Below the pieces are notes generated by a model that saw nothing but the letters and a program-made list of their open reading frames with translations, was not told the DNA's origin and did no database searches. DNA of 64,000 nt from the NCBI GenBank assembly GCA_013398275.1, contig VZSE01004866.1, positions 860,550-924,549 of the forward strand, given 5' to 3'. The DNA is from Promerops cafer (Eukaryota; Chordata; Aves; Passeriformes; Nectariniidae). How positions within the stretch are numbered: position 1 is the stretch's first letter; every line of letters starts with the position of its first letter. The translations under genes and the position numbers were made by a program. Of the stretch, positions 49,728 through 60,922 are shown piece by piece.

Positions 49728-49918
49728 CTGTGGACTTGATGTTCCTGATTTGGGTTCAATAGCCAAGCCCAGTGTGATGCCACCAGCCAAAGCTTTCTTA
49801 AGGCTCTCCTTCACCTCAGTCAGTTCTAGCTCCAGATTTACACGCTCAGCCTCCTTCTGTTTACACTCCTCTTCCAGCTTCTTTAACTTGTCTTCAAGAA
49901 TCACTTGGGTCTTCCTGC
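49728..49918 (-). CDS. AFAP1: AFAP1 coding exon: coiled coil / leucine zipper
   Basis: This 191-bp exon completes Gly and encodes 63 residues: RKTQVILEDKLKKLEEECKQ, KEAERVNLELELTEVKESLK, then KALAGGITLGLAIEPKSGTS and SPQ. The heptad-like run of Leu/Val with dense Glu/Lys is the C-terminal coiled coil through which AFAP-110 self-associates, a step linked to its control of actin cross-linking. The acceptor is GAATGACAG|GC and the donor CACAG|GTATGC. Confidence 0.97.
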
Positions 49919-50491
49919 CTGTCATTCACAGCAATTTTATTATTTCAATAATATTAATTTTAAATTGACACTCAGAGAAATTATTTTCTTTCTAAAAAGT
50001 AAGGAAACAAGGTCTCTACATATCAGTGACATAAAAAAAAATTAGGTATTTTACATAAAACACTTTTTTTATGTAAGAATTTTAGTAGCATAAATCAAAT
50101 GCTTTCTATTAAGTGACATTCCTAGATATCTGGTCTGGTTTCAAATCAGTATTTTTTTTTTATTTTCCCGTATCATGAAAATATAATTAGCTAGTGACAA
50201 AAAAATTATTCCCATATTCTGCTTATCTGAAGTTCTCACCAGTGTAATTCCTTAGGTATGTGTATACATACACAGGCACATATAAAATAAGTATATACAC
50301 TTACGCACATGTATTTTTATCTTATACATTTTTTATCTATACAGAAAGAAATATAGACATTACAGAGTATTGCTCAGCATCGATACCGAACCTTGTTTAG
50401 GGTGACATGTCTTCAGCACAGAATACAAAGCTGTTTGGATAATTAAGCCTAAATCTCAGGTGAGAATTCAGCACAAAAAAGCACCTCCTAC
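49919..50491 (-). other. AFAP1: AFAP1 intron
   Basis: This 0.57-kb GT-AG intron contains AT-rich and ATACAC-type simple sequence around 50255-50345. Nothing else was seen. Confidence 0.85.
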
Positions 50492-50656
50492 CAGCATTGA
50501 CTTCAATGGCAGCACGCAGATCTTTTCTTTCTTTCCGGAGCTGGGCCAGCCTGTTCCGGAGGGCTTCTTTTTTCTTTAGCAGCTCCTCCTCTTTGCTTTG
50601 TAATCTCTTTGCATCCGCCTCCACACGATTCTTGCCGTATTTGTACTGCTCTGCAT
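50492..50656 (-). CDS. AFAP1: AFAP1 coding exon: start of the coiled coil
   Basis: This 165-bp exon completes an Asn codon and encodes AEQYKYGKNRVEADAKRLQS, then KEEELLKKKEALRNRLAQLR and KERKDLRAAIEVNA, plus one base. It is a highly charged helix continuing directly into the next exon's coiled coil. The acceptor is ACATGCAG|AT and the donor GCTG|GTAGGA. The phase joins on both sides are exact. Confidence 0.97.
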
Positions 50657-51895
50657 CTGCATGTATCAGATTGTAGTTAATTAGGGTTTAAACTAGCAGT
50701 ACAACTCTGAACTAGTCCCTGAGACGAAACATGACATGAAGCATGTCACGGCTCCCCACGGCAGGGGTGTTGCAACTGGATGATCTTCAAGGCTCCCTTC
50801 CAACCCAAACCATCCTATAATTCTATGGTTTGAGAAAAAGGATTGGCGTTCCTCTTCCACTGGCTCTTTCTTAAGGTCCATGATTTCTGCCAAGTTCTGC
50901 AGCACAGATACAAGAATGATATGGGAGAGAGTTTGTTCTTTATATTTACATGAGGATAATGAGAAATACCAGTTACCGTGTAGCACACTGGTTTTGAAAA
51001 ATGGCCTTGCCTTTCTCTGTAGTTCAGAAGATGGAAAGGAGGCTCCTCTCCAGCTATGAACCCTTTGTTTCTCATTGGAAGGGTCAGAGGAAAAACCACC
51101 TGCTTGGCCTTTTGCCTGGCTTTCATTCCTACTTCAAATGCACATCTTTTCTCACCTCACAAAAGAGAATACAAAGATGTTCACACTTCTTTGATGCTTG
51201 ACAGCTTTCTTTTTCTTTTTTAATTTCCCATACAAATGCTCTCATTTCATGGCTCACATATATTTGTGGTCTAATTCATATCACAGCCCCCTCTATACTT
51301 CTGCTCCAGTTGCAGACTCAAAGAAGATAGGTCAGCTAAGAGATCACTTTGTCTGTCACATAACTGAAGGCACACTCTATGATACGAATTCATTCCTGAC
51401 AAAGAGTTGTTAGGCCAGTTTTAGTCAGTTAGAAGCTACTTAATTTTGTCCTAAAGTCTAACACAAATTTCTCTTGTTGCCATTAAATTCATGGCTTCTT
51501 AAATAGTAAGCCCACTTTTGAGCAACACAGTGTTCTCATGTCTATACCAGTTCCTCATCCTCCTTTTCCAACAGGAAGATAGAATTGCTCTCTGCTCCAA
51601 ATGAAGAATCATTATCCTTCTTTGTTCCCTGATGTCCTCATGGCTTTGCAGCAGCCACGGGTCCACATTTCATATTTCTCATTCTCCCATAGGACAGACA
51701 CCCTTTTCTTGTGTAGTGTGGCTGGAGTTAAGTCACCAGTGTATGTCCTATTTAAAGTCTTGGCATCTCCTCCTCAGCCTCTCAGCCTCACAAAAACCAC
51801 ACTGGTTCTTTACCTTGTCTGCTAAGACAAGAGCTCTTCTGGGCACCCTCCTGACTCCATTCCCAAGTGAGGCAGCAGTGAGGACAGATACTTAC
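50657..51895 (-). other. AFAP1: AFAP1 intron
   Basis: This 1.2-kb GT-AG intron carries the CR1 3'-end fragment (50753-50826). No exon was found in it. Confidence 0.8.
50753..50826 (+). mobile_element. CR1 LINE, truncated 3' end
   Basis: aactggatgatcttcaaggc followed by tcccttccaacccaaaccat and cctataattctatgg is the standard 3' end of avian CR1 retrotransposons, ending in the ATTCTATG-type tail. Only the last ~75 bp remain. Confidence 0.9.
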
Positions 51896-52010
51896 TGGAT
51901 GCAGTGCGCTTCACACAGGAAACGGTTTCAGATTTCTTCGGCTGGCTATTTAAAGTTCTTGCTTTTCCGGTGATCCCATTAGCAGTCACAGGAGGCTTCT
52001 TGCCTTTAAA
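51896..52010 (-). CDS. AFAP1: AFAP1 coding exon: linker after the neuronal insert site
   Basis: This 115-bp exon starts in phase 0 and encodes 38 residues, FKGKKPPVTANGITGKARTL then NSQPKKSETVSCVKRTAS, plus one base. The Lys/Ser/Thr-rich linker leads into the coiled coil. It can be joined in phase either to the neuronal-insert exon or, if that is skipped, directly to the exon ending CINGS. The acceptor is TTCAAACAG|TTT and the donor TCCA|GTAAGT. Confidence 0.95.
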
Positions 52011-53000
52011 CTGTTTGAAAACAAAAGTACAAATGGGCTCCAGCTATTCCCGTGCCACTAGCATTACTTTCACCCTTTCATCAAGGGCAGAGCTTGACAG
52101 AAAGCTGCTTACTACATCAGAGAGCCTTAATAGACCACATTGATTGAACTGGAGATGGCGCTTCCTCCAGAGATGCCTCTGTGAGCTGCCTGCTCAGCAG
52201 GAGCTGTGCCAGCAATCACAGGATAACAAGAGGATGAACTCCCTGTTTCTGGTGGCATGATAGTTTCCAATGTGTTTAGAACCCTGGCATTTACAGTATT
52301 AAGAAAGCTATTGCAAGGCAGAAAAAAATGTACCTTTGAAAATTTTTTACAGTGAAGACTCTTGAAACACAAGTTTTTCAGAGTTAATTTCACACAGTAA
52401 AACCTACCAGGGTTTGCCACACAAAAATTCAACATTATTTCTTAGTTACTCTGTTACCTTGCCATCCTTGTGGTGGATTTTTCTTTTTGAAACAATATGA
52501 TTATTACATGTTTTTAAGTGCCAGGAGTTAACATATCGTTTTCCCCTTATAGAATTTCTAGCTACTACTTAAAAGCTCTTCTTACTTGAAAAAACCCTCT
52601 CATAATGGCCAGACAGGCTCACAAGATTACCAGGAACAGAACACCTCATGTTCAAGGGGTTTCCATTTAGAGGGCTCACAGCACTGAACTGAACCCTGGG
52701 AATATAACTGTCCTGACTACTCATAGTGTTTCCATGGAGAATGCTCCAGCCAAGCACAGGGTGTGCCATGCTCTGTTCTCCTGCTTCCAAAAGTTTATGA
52801 GGACTGAATTGGGAGTGCATTGAGAAGCTTGCTGCTCCAGTAATTTATTGCTCATGTCCACCTCCAACTCTGCAACTGCACTGAATTCCAATATTCCAAT
52901 ATGAGGTTTTTGTAAGGTTAACACAGTATGACAGGTACCTTATACAAGGGAAACATTTGTCTTAACTGCTCCATGTCAGATTAGATTGAAAACCACCCAT

Positions 53001-53048
53001 CACTGTGATATATTCACACTGTGATACAGTCACACTGTGATAAATTGG
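53001..53048. repeat. Three-copy 16-bp minisatellite
   Basis: The unit is CACTGTGATANNNNCA, repeated at 53001, 53017 and 53033 with variation in the spacer bases. Confidence 0.85.
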
Positions 53049-53299
53049 TTTAAGCCAATGACCACCTTTCAGAGACCAGCTAAGGGCTCTGAGAAGGTTC
53101 CTGGCATGGCTGTGAGCAAGGCTTGTTCTGCTCCCCTGCTGGCTTGTGCCCATCTGCTACAATGCTGAGCTCATAGGACTTCATCTGCTCTGTAGGTTCA
53201 TGCTTGAGGTACAAAAGCCTGTAGCCACTCTAAGAAGGCAGCAGAGACATAGACTTATTTTTTTTTTTATGGGGAAGAAAATAATAGGCAGTAATATAA

Positions 53300-53420
53300 A
53301 AATGGTATATATGAATATATACAAATTATATATATAATTTAATAAATATATAACATCAAGTTATGATATATATGCATATTCACAAAATATATAACCATAG
53401 TATACATGATATATAGATTT
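53300..53420. repeat. AT-rich simple sequence
   Basis: Imperfect TATATA units (atatatacaaattatatata, aatatataac and similar) continue for about 120 bp. Confidence 0.85.
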
Positions 53421-53813
53421 GTACAATCCTAAAGAGCCAAATTTACTGTCACAGTCAGGTCATATGCCACCTATCTTTTTTGGTTTTTTTTCAAAGACAT
53501 CTCTGCCTGGGAAGCCAGAAGTTAGCTAGACATGCATTCAGTTTAAATGTGGAAGGTCACATTTATTTTTTTCTTATTATTCACAATCTGTAGATCATCA
53601 AGAACATGTGGGCAAAGCCTTTCCCAAGTACCACTACTTGTACATTGGAATTTTAACTTTGCAAACCTGCTTCATCTGCAGTGGGCTCATAACTAAACTG
53701 CAGGCACTTCAGTGCTAACACTAAGTTACTCTAATAGTCCCTTCAGATAACAACCAGATAAACAGAACAGCCAACAAATAAAAAGCTTTGTTAAGTATTA
53801 AATAGTACAGTAC

Positions 53814-54071
53814 CTGTGAGCCAGATCCCCTCCCCACAGCAGAGGTATTAGTGACAGACTGAGCAGAAGACAGATTGGATGAGACAGGGTATTTGTAATG
53901 GTTAGAGCAGAGTTTGTCAGTAGATAACCTATTGGGTTTCCTGTCAGCTGGCGGATAGCGCGCAAAGATTTTTGGAGACGGCAAGTTATCGTACAGGCCT
54001 GCGTTATCATAAAGCATTTCTTCTCCAATGTTCCTGCTACGAGAAGAAGGAAAGCCATCTTCTGGTTCCCA
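53814..54071 (-). CDS. AFAP1: AFAP1 cassette exon: neuronal insert (AFAP-120 type)
   Basis: This 258-bp exon, exactly 86 codons, is phase 0 at both ends. It begins WEPEDGFPSSRSRNIGEEML and runs through YDNAGLYDNLPSPKIFARYP to SVTNTSAVGRGSGSQ. Its size and position match the 86-residue internal insert described for AFAP-120, the brain isoform first found in chicken (from memory of the literature). The tandem YDN motifs next to a Pro are candidate phosphotyrosine/SH2 sites. The acceptor is GTGTTGCAG|TGG and the donor CACAG|GTACTG. Skipping keeps the frame and gives AFAP-110. Confidence 0.93.
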
Positions 54072-55539
54072 CTGCAACACACACACCTCGGCAGTTAGTG
54101 AACAATGCACCATGCAGAACCTCCTAAGTGAAATTAAAACATTAGTGATGCTTTGGACTCCAGCAAGCCCTCAGTGCTTAGCGAGCATACACTTACTACT
54201 TACTTAAACTATTTCGAAAGTGGGAGGAGGACACTGTGTGGAAAGCAAGCATTGCATTCCATGGCTCACAGCCTCAGCCCTGAGCATGCTCCACAGCATA
54301 AGCAAACCTATCACCCTCGCTGTTTCATGGACTGCTACTTCAGCTGGTAGTTCCAGCACCAAGGGGGGCACAGCCAGATTGTGTTAGCAGGGGGATACTC
54401 GCAGTTTACACAGATGAATCCATGGGATTACATCTAGTACATGAGTTGTTTAAGTAATACAGCCTAGCAGTTATCAGAAGCCAAGTTTTTTCTAGTTTGT
54501 TTTTTTAATTTCTTCAGGCTACATGTCTTTCCCATGAATATCAGCTGCTGGTATGCTAGCACGTTTTATTTGACGGAGATTTATTATACTGAGCTACAAG
54601 AACTAAAATAGCTCTTTTTTTTTTTTAATTTTTAGAAAAATGGAAAGCTCAACAATAGTACTCCAGTGATTCATCTGATAAACCTTAAAAGAAGCCACCC
54701 TGACTGCTAAATATCCTTCCTTAACCCATCCTGGCCACGGCAGTACAGTACTCAAACAAAGGTATGAGCATGTCCGAAAACTCCACAGAGACTGCTCTCC
54801 ACACAAGTGATCATGCACTGTTCCCAAGAGGGGATTTCTAACATCTTTTGGACATTACTGACATATTGGAGGACAGAATGTCCAGTCCATTTCACACTTT
54901 GAAACTCTTAACTTCTCTTGAGTTTGCCCTTAGTGGGGCCTTTATACAACAGTCCAAATTAAGAGCTGACATGGGCTGCAGCTCCCCTGTAAATCTTCCT
55001 GAGGACCCCATATTGCTATTGGTTAGCATCCACTAGATGTTAAATCCTATTACACATCTGCCTACAATCAGCTCTGCAATTTATGAAGATGGAAGTGACC
55101 ACTGTGGTTCTCCTTTGGGACAAGCAGCACCTGCAGTCCTCAGGAATGCAGCCGCAGGGACTGAGAAGTGTTTGGGTTTTGGTGTTTTTTCAACAGACAT
55201 GAAAAAGTGCCTGGTGTAACTGAGTCCTTAATTTTGCCCTTTCCAGTGTGATCTAAAAAAAATATCTCCTCAAGTTAGTATTATATTCAAGGACTTGGCA
55301 ACAAATCATCAACAGGCAACTGCTTTCTAAATGCACATTGGCTCACATGCAGGTTAATGTAAACAATATGTCCCATGCCCTTATATTCTATAGGTGTGAG
55401 AGGAGTCTGCAACCCCCAATCAAAAAAATATGAGTTCATCTGGAAACTGCCCAGTGAGGATCTTTAGATAATATAATTTTCAGATGTCCACGCATTCAAC
55501 ACATGCAAACCATTTGTTTTGTGCAAATCCATCCCTTAC
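54072..55539 (-). other. AFAP1: AFAP1 intron
   Basis: This 1.5-kb GT-AG intron contains a T-run near 54616-54626 and nothing else recognisable. Confidence 0.85.
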
Positions 55540-55657
55540 CGATCCATTTATGCAGGGAACATCATCGTAATGAAGCGCCATTCCACTCGGACAGGCGTAG
55601 CCGTTGGCAGCGCTTCCCCGGTACGGATTGGTAGATATAACCCGCCTGTTCATGAAA
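55540..55657 (-). CDS. AFAP1: AFAP1 coding exon: Tyr-containing linker after the PH domain
   Basis: This 118-bp exon completes Cys and encodes 39 residues: FMNRRVISTNPYRGSAANGY then ACPSGMALHYDDVPCINGS. HYDDVP resembles the tyrosine sites that recruit SH2 domains in AFAP family members. The acceptor is GCATTATTCAG|T and the donor TCG|GTAAGG. The end is in phase 0, which is what lets the next exon be optional. Confidence 0.96.
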
Positions 55658-58600
55658 CTGAATAATGCAAAGTAAAAACAATAAAAACCAGCACTTAAAC
55701 CTAAGCCTACATGACGATTCAGTGGTGTATTCCCCGTGCCTGACTATGCAGCCTGGAAGCACAGAGCCTCTCACTTTCTGCAGGGCAGTTTTTCTTTCTT
55801 TGCTCCTCACACATTGCTGCTACAGCCAGTAACACAACATATGTTCCTGTTCTCCATTCTTCTAGAGGGGATATGACTGTGTGAAGGCCAGGAGGGCAAC
55901 AGCTGTAATTGCTCAGTGGCATGTTTATATAGGAACCTGCTGATCTCTGTTATACACCAGCCTGACAGGGTCCCAGAAATGTTCCCTTGTTGGCTGCACT
56001 GGGAGAAGCAGGTGTTTCTGTGTGCATGCCTGCTCAGGGGGATGCAAACTTAGGAATTGAGAGAACCAAGAATAAAATCCAGCAAAAATTTTTAAAAACC
56101 CCACATAATGTCAATGAAATCCAAGTTAACATATCTATCAAAATTTCCTGAATAATTACTTCCTCAAAACCTGGGAATTCTTCTTTTCTATATCAGGACT
56201 TTTGGCTGGCTATGGCACTATACCCCAACTCTCTCTGGGTAACGGTACAGGCAAATTCTCTATATGCTCATTCTCGCTCTGTTACATATGGTGAACCTGA
56301 GTCTTCTGGAAACTTCAAAAGGGATATACATATATACAATATATTTTAATTTCTTCCCCCTTATCCTGTTCCAATCAACACTGTTGCTTGTTTTACTGGA
56401 ATTTTGAAGAACACACTTGAGATATCAAGAACTACATCAGGTTTGCAAAGATCTAACAATGCAGAAAACGGCAGAGTCATGCCTGACAGCAATAACGACC
56501 CCAAGAGTGAGCTTTCCTTTGTAGCAACTGCTGGAAGTGAACAACGTATAGAGTGAGATCCAAAATAACTCCATGCCTACAGTTTCAGGTGTATGTGAAT
56601 GGGAAAACAATGTTTTCCATCCCAAACAATGGAACTATTCAGAGTCTGTGCTGACATTCATAAAATATGATAAAGCACTGTAAAGCAGAGAGGGTCTTCT
56701 GTAGCGCTGGCAGGAGCTCAGGAATGCTGTGGTTTCAACAGTTGCTTTCTTTTGGCTTTGGAATAACATGGAGTCCATTGAATTTCCCAATCAGAGGGAG
56801 AACTGGGGCTCACCTGAGCCACGGGAACCCTGGGCTTACAGGAGGGATGAACTTTCCCAGCTCGGTATGAACCCTTCAGGGCAGTGTGGGGATGGAAAAC
56901 ACATTAGACAGAAGCTTTTCTTACTTCAAGCAGACTAACAGCAAAAAGCCCAAGGAAAACTCCATTATAAAAATCTTTTTATCATAACTGATACCTTGTT
57001 AGACATTATTAGAGGGCTGCATTTGTTTACTGTTCTTGAAGAAGAGCACTACACAAGTGTTTCTGGTTGGTCTGAAGAACTGAGTTTGGAGTTATTGCTC
57101 TATTTATTTCTAGTTAAGAGGCTCCAATTACAGCAATATACAATAACCATATCTGAAAACTGGGATATTCATTGGTGGCATCTGATGCACCTGTAGTAAC
57201 TATTTCCACCACCAAAGGAAGGCAGGATTTATCTCAGTAGTTGCAAACAATTCATAATCATTATTTCAATAATCCTCATTAATCATGTTTTCAGGTGTAT
57301 CCATGCAAGTTAATTTTATTTGGAAACTGCTAGAAGGAAAATGGAGAAACTTGCCTGGAAGCACTTTTTCTTCAGCTTTTCCTCCATACCTAATGATTTA
57401 GATCAAGGAAATTGATGGGACTATTAATGAGGAGCTGATAGTTTTGCAAAGCATTAGTCTTAGTAAGTGAATAACCAATAATCTAAAGTGACTAATAACC
57501 TAAAGTAACTGCATTTAATTTGGAATACTGATATTCATTCTATAAAGGGAAAATGTAGTAGTTCATTATCATTTAAGTGTCTTTGTAATTTCTCCTCATT
57601 TTCTAGCAGTAGCTGAAAATCAGCAGACAGCTACTCTTGCTTATCAGCAAGCCCTCACAGGCTCTTAAAGACACCCAATGAATTTTAATTAACTCTTAAC
57701 AGGGAAATTCTGCTATTTTGCAAGTTGTTTGACATTACTTTCTAACATGTGGTCTAGTTGCATATGTTTTTTGACTTGGCTCCAATTAGTACCACATTTG
57801 TGCAGAAAAGGAAAGCCACGCAGAATTCAGGGGGAAAGGGTTACCATTCTATTTCTCTTAAATGTGGTTATTGCTAGATGCTGACTGAAGCAAAAATACA
57901 TGTCAACACAGGATAAACTTTTTGAGCCCTATTAACTTCTAAACAAATATTAACCTAAGTCTGAATTCTAAGTGCATTTTAATTCTATCAAAATTATTTG
58001 GTTTTTACAAAACTGGGCTCGTGTTAACAGTGAGTCACTTTGATTGCTGTCAGAAGTCATTCAAACCAGACTCTGACTGAAGCTGGGCATTTTACCTTGT
58101 TAACTTCTCTTGGCAGCTTGCTAATGGCAATAGGATCATCTCTTGGAAAACTCCAAAACTTTTTTTCCTTTTTTTTTCTCCTTCATTTTCTATCTGTTTA
58201 CAGTCATGATGGGCAGATGGGGTGTGATTCTCTAATGTATTAAGTCACACAAATTCCAAATTAGTCTAGGGAGTTTCATCTTGCAGCAGAATGAGGGATG
58301 ATGCCTTTGCCAGCTGTCTTCTCAGGCCACCTGCTTTCTAACCACAGGGAACAATTCTGCAGCAGGGCACCCCCGTCCCCACTGTTTTTTCACTCTCGTT
58401 TCTAAAAACCTCATCTAGCCAAGGACAAATGATAGTCTTTTCCCATCAAGGACTGCTTCAATGCCTCAAAATGATCTGAACATGTAAATCCCTGTATCTG
58501 CTAAGTATGCATTTCTCCTTTTAGCACAGGATCAGTAATGGGGAATTCACTTCATTGATTTGCAATTTAAACAGGTTCCATGCTGCACCCTCTAGACATT

Positions 58601-59164
58601 TTCTCAATTTCCACCTCCTATATTAAACCCCAGAAATTAATTTAACTGGGGTGAGTTTGATGAAGTTTTTAATTAACCAGAAAGAACTTGAGAAGGAAAC
58701 ACTGATTATGTGATTGTCCAAGATTTAAATTTGCTATACACTGTGAGTGTGCAGCATATATTGATCAATAATACACTGTATATTTCCCTATATGTACAGC
58801 AAATACAGCCAATAAATATGAATTATGTAGCTGCGTATTTCAGAATATTTGTTCTCTTCCAGGAATAGCTCTAAGACTTTAGGCAAAATAGAAGATTAAA
58901 ATATAGCATTTGATAAGGGGACTTACTGAAAAAAATTGGTAAAGATTTGTGTAAAGTTTCATAGTGCCTTGCATCTTTTACAGAACTTAGCAGGATTCCA
59001 ACACAACAATCATAAACACATCTAACATGCTGCAATGCTGAAACACCTCAGGAGTTCAGTATCTGGCAAAGGGGGAGGTGGATTTTGATAAGCTGTGTTG
59101 GCAGTGGGGTTATGGATATAAATCTCTGAGCACTGGAAACAGCCGGACAGCTGAACGCGCTCAC
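55658..59164 (-). other. AFAP1: AFAP1 intron
   Basis: This 3.5-kb GT-AG intron shows no mobile element, RNA gene or extra exon that I can recognise. Confidence 0.8.
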
Positions 59165-59310
59165 CAGAAGGTCTGCTTTGCAGCCTGGATGACGCTTGCC
59201 GTCATTTCCACGTCGATGTAGTCGTAGTGCAGAGCTCCAGGGTCTGTTGAAGACCCCGTTTCTGCCAGCAGAATTCCTATCCATCGGCCCATGTCTTCAG
59301 AGGAGGAGGC
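59165..59310 (-). CDS. AFAP1: AFAP1 coding exon: end of the second PH domain
   Basis: This 146-bp exon starts in phase 0 and encodes ASSSEDMGRWIGILLAETGS, then STDPGALHYDYIDVEMTASV and IQAAKQTF, plus two bases of a Cys codon. SSEDMGRWIGILLAE is the C-terminal helix of the PH fold with its conserved Trp. HYDYIDVEM follows as a Tyr-rich motif. The acceptor is CTCCTCACAG|GCC and the donor CTG|GTGAGC. Confidence 0.97.
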
Positions 59311-60710
59311 CTGTGAGGAGAGGGCAAGAACACAGGTCATGTCTTTGCTCTGCCACTGGGCTGAGCGTCACTGCAAAATGCGCATTCTTCTTGGTTGACA
59401 AATTGCTACCACATGGTATGAGTGGCTCTGGTTTCATCCTGCTGAACTCTTAAAAACCCCAGGATTTCATATTAAATCTGCTTTGCTAGAAGGAGGGCAC
59501 TTTAAGTAAGCTATGTGCTCATCAGTTATGATGTAATACAAAGTAGGCAATCCACTAAAAAGAAGAAAAAATAATCGTATAAGGCCAGTGGATTTAGATC
59601 CAAGTAATGCTTATTTTAGACTTCAGCATATTGAAAGCTTTAACATAATTATTTTCCTATGTTAGGCTGGGGGATTTTTGGGTAGTATGACTCCTGAGAA
59701 GAAAGGTTACTGTTAAACAAAAACAAGAGGAAAGAGAGAACAAAATAGTGAAGAGATATTAACATTACTTTTTGAAAACTTTTGCTACATTTGTCTAGAT
59801 GATGGCATTCATCTTCCTGATAACACAAGTAAAAGCATTAATAATAAATAATTAATAATTAAAACATTAATAATTAATAATTAATTGAAGATTTTTTTCA
59901 TATTTTGCTTCAAGCCACCAATTCAAAAGTTAAACAGTAGCAAAACAAATACTGGATAGAAGTAGCAGGGAAAGGCAACAATTTGTCATTAACAAATATA
60001 GTGGTTCCTAAATTTCTTATTTTTATATATTTCACTGCTTTTCACAGTTCCTTGAGCTGTTTTCTAGATTTTCAAGTTCTCTGAACTGCTCTCAGATAAC
60101 AGGCCTTGTTGCCTGGAGGACAAGGACAGGAGACATCACCTGTAGTCAGAAACCCAAAGTAGTCAAAAGGCAACCAAAAGGTTGCCTCCTGCTCATTATA
60201 CTTGGCTTCAACTGTCTTCTCATTTCAGGTTTTAAATGACACACCAGGCTGCTGACACACTGCATTTTCTTAAATGCATAATTGCATTAATACAGACACA
60301 GACTGAGCAAAAGGAGTTCCCATAAATAGCAGCTAAATGAAAGTTAGGAGTTTTAGGGCTCCCATCAGCATTGATCCATTATTTAATTATTGCTGAGTTA
60401 TTTACCCAAAGTAATTATATCCCTGACACAAAACTGTGCCTAGAGAAGGAGCAGGGATATTTTAGTACCAGGTCAAGGGGAGGTCAGTACAGAGAAAAGT
60501 ATTTTACTGAGAAGATTTCAGAACTACATTTAATCTCAGTTCTTTCTTTGTCCACAACACTTACTATTTCTTTTCTCCTTCCAATATTTATTGTTCAGCT
60601 CTGCAATAATATTATTCTAAAGATTATTTTTGAATGGACAGACACAGGTTGTATGAAAGTGCTTCTCTAATTCACCTTGTGGGAGTTGCTAAAAGTCACA
60701 GCTATTGTAC
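59311..60710 (-). other. AFAP1: AFAP1 intron
   Basis: This 1.4-kb GT-AG intron has an AT-rich ATTAATA tandem stretch at 59830-59888 and no other recognisable element. Confidence 0.85.
59830..59888. repeat. ATTAATA-type tandem simple sequence
   Basis: Repeated attaataataaataattaa units form an almost pure A/T block. Confidence 0.85.
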
Positions 60711-60922
60711 CTCAAGCACAGCGACCTCCTGCCCGTTCCGGAGCAGGCGGAAGGTCAGGGGATGCTTTGAATCCAGCCCCAGGATGACTTCACAGCCACG
60801 GAGTGGGATAGAAACAATGTGCGTCTTCAGATCTGTCCTGTCCTTGTGGAAAATGAGTTTATTGTCTTTCACTCTGCACCAGCGCTCACGCCAACGGTTA
60901 TTAGAGAGCACGTTGAGATATC
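60711..60922 (-). CDS. AFAP1: AFAP1 coding exon: second PH domain, strands 1-7
   Basis: This 212-bp exon completes Gly and encodes YLNVLSNNRWRERWCRVKDN, KLIFHKDRTDLKTHIVSIPL, then RGCEVILGLDSKHPLTFRLL and RNGQEVAVLE. GYLxVLS..W..RWCxVKDxxLxFxKD is the signature start of a PH domain, and basic residues in the first strands fit phosphoinositide contact. The acceptor is TTTTATTGCAG|GA and the donor GAG|GTACAA. It is the most 5' AFAP1 exon in the window. Confidence 0.97.

Larger units (their letters stand above)
52011..53813 (-). other. AFAP1: AFAP1 intron
   Basis: This 1.8-kb GT-AG intron holds a three-copy 16-bp minisatellite (53001-53048) and an AT-rich tract (53300-53420). A Ser-rich frame (52127-52435) lies in it but has no supporting splice layout. 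Confidence 0.8.

Noticed and set aside
50815..50986. A minus-strand frame (NLAEIMDLKKEPVEEERQ) that looks like an extra coiled-coil exon of AFAP1
   Set aside because: It runs into the CR1 3' end, has no suitable donor, and the adjacent AFAP1 exons join in phase without it.
52127..52435. A Ser-rich minus-strand frame (…GSSSSCYPVIAG…) between two AFAP1 exons
   Set aside because: It has no donor in phase with the next exon, and the flanking exons already join perfectly without it.
48865..60922. First assignment of the minus-strand gene to AFAP1L2 and of the plus-strand gene to SORCS1
   Set aside because: The C-terminal peptide, the neuronal-insert exon and the known SORCS2-AFAP1 neighbourhood all point to SORCS2 and AFAP1.
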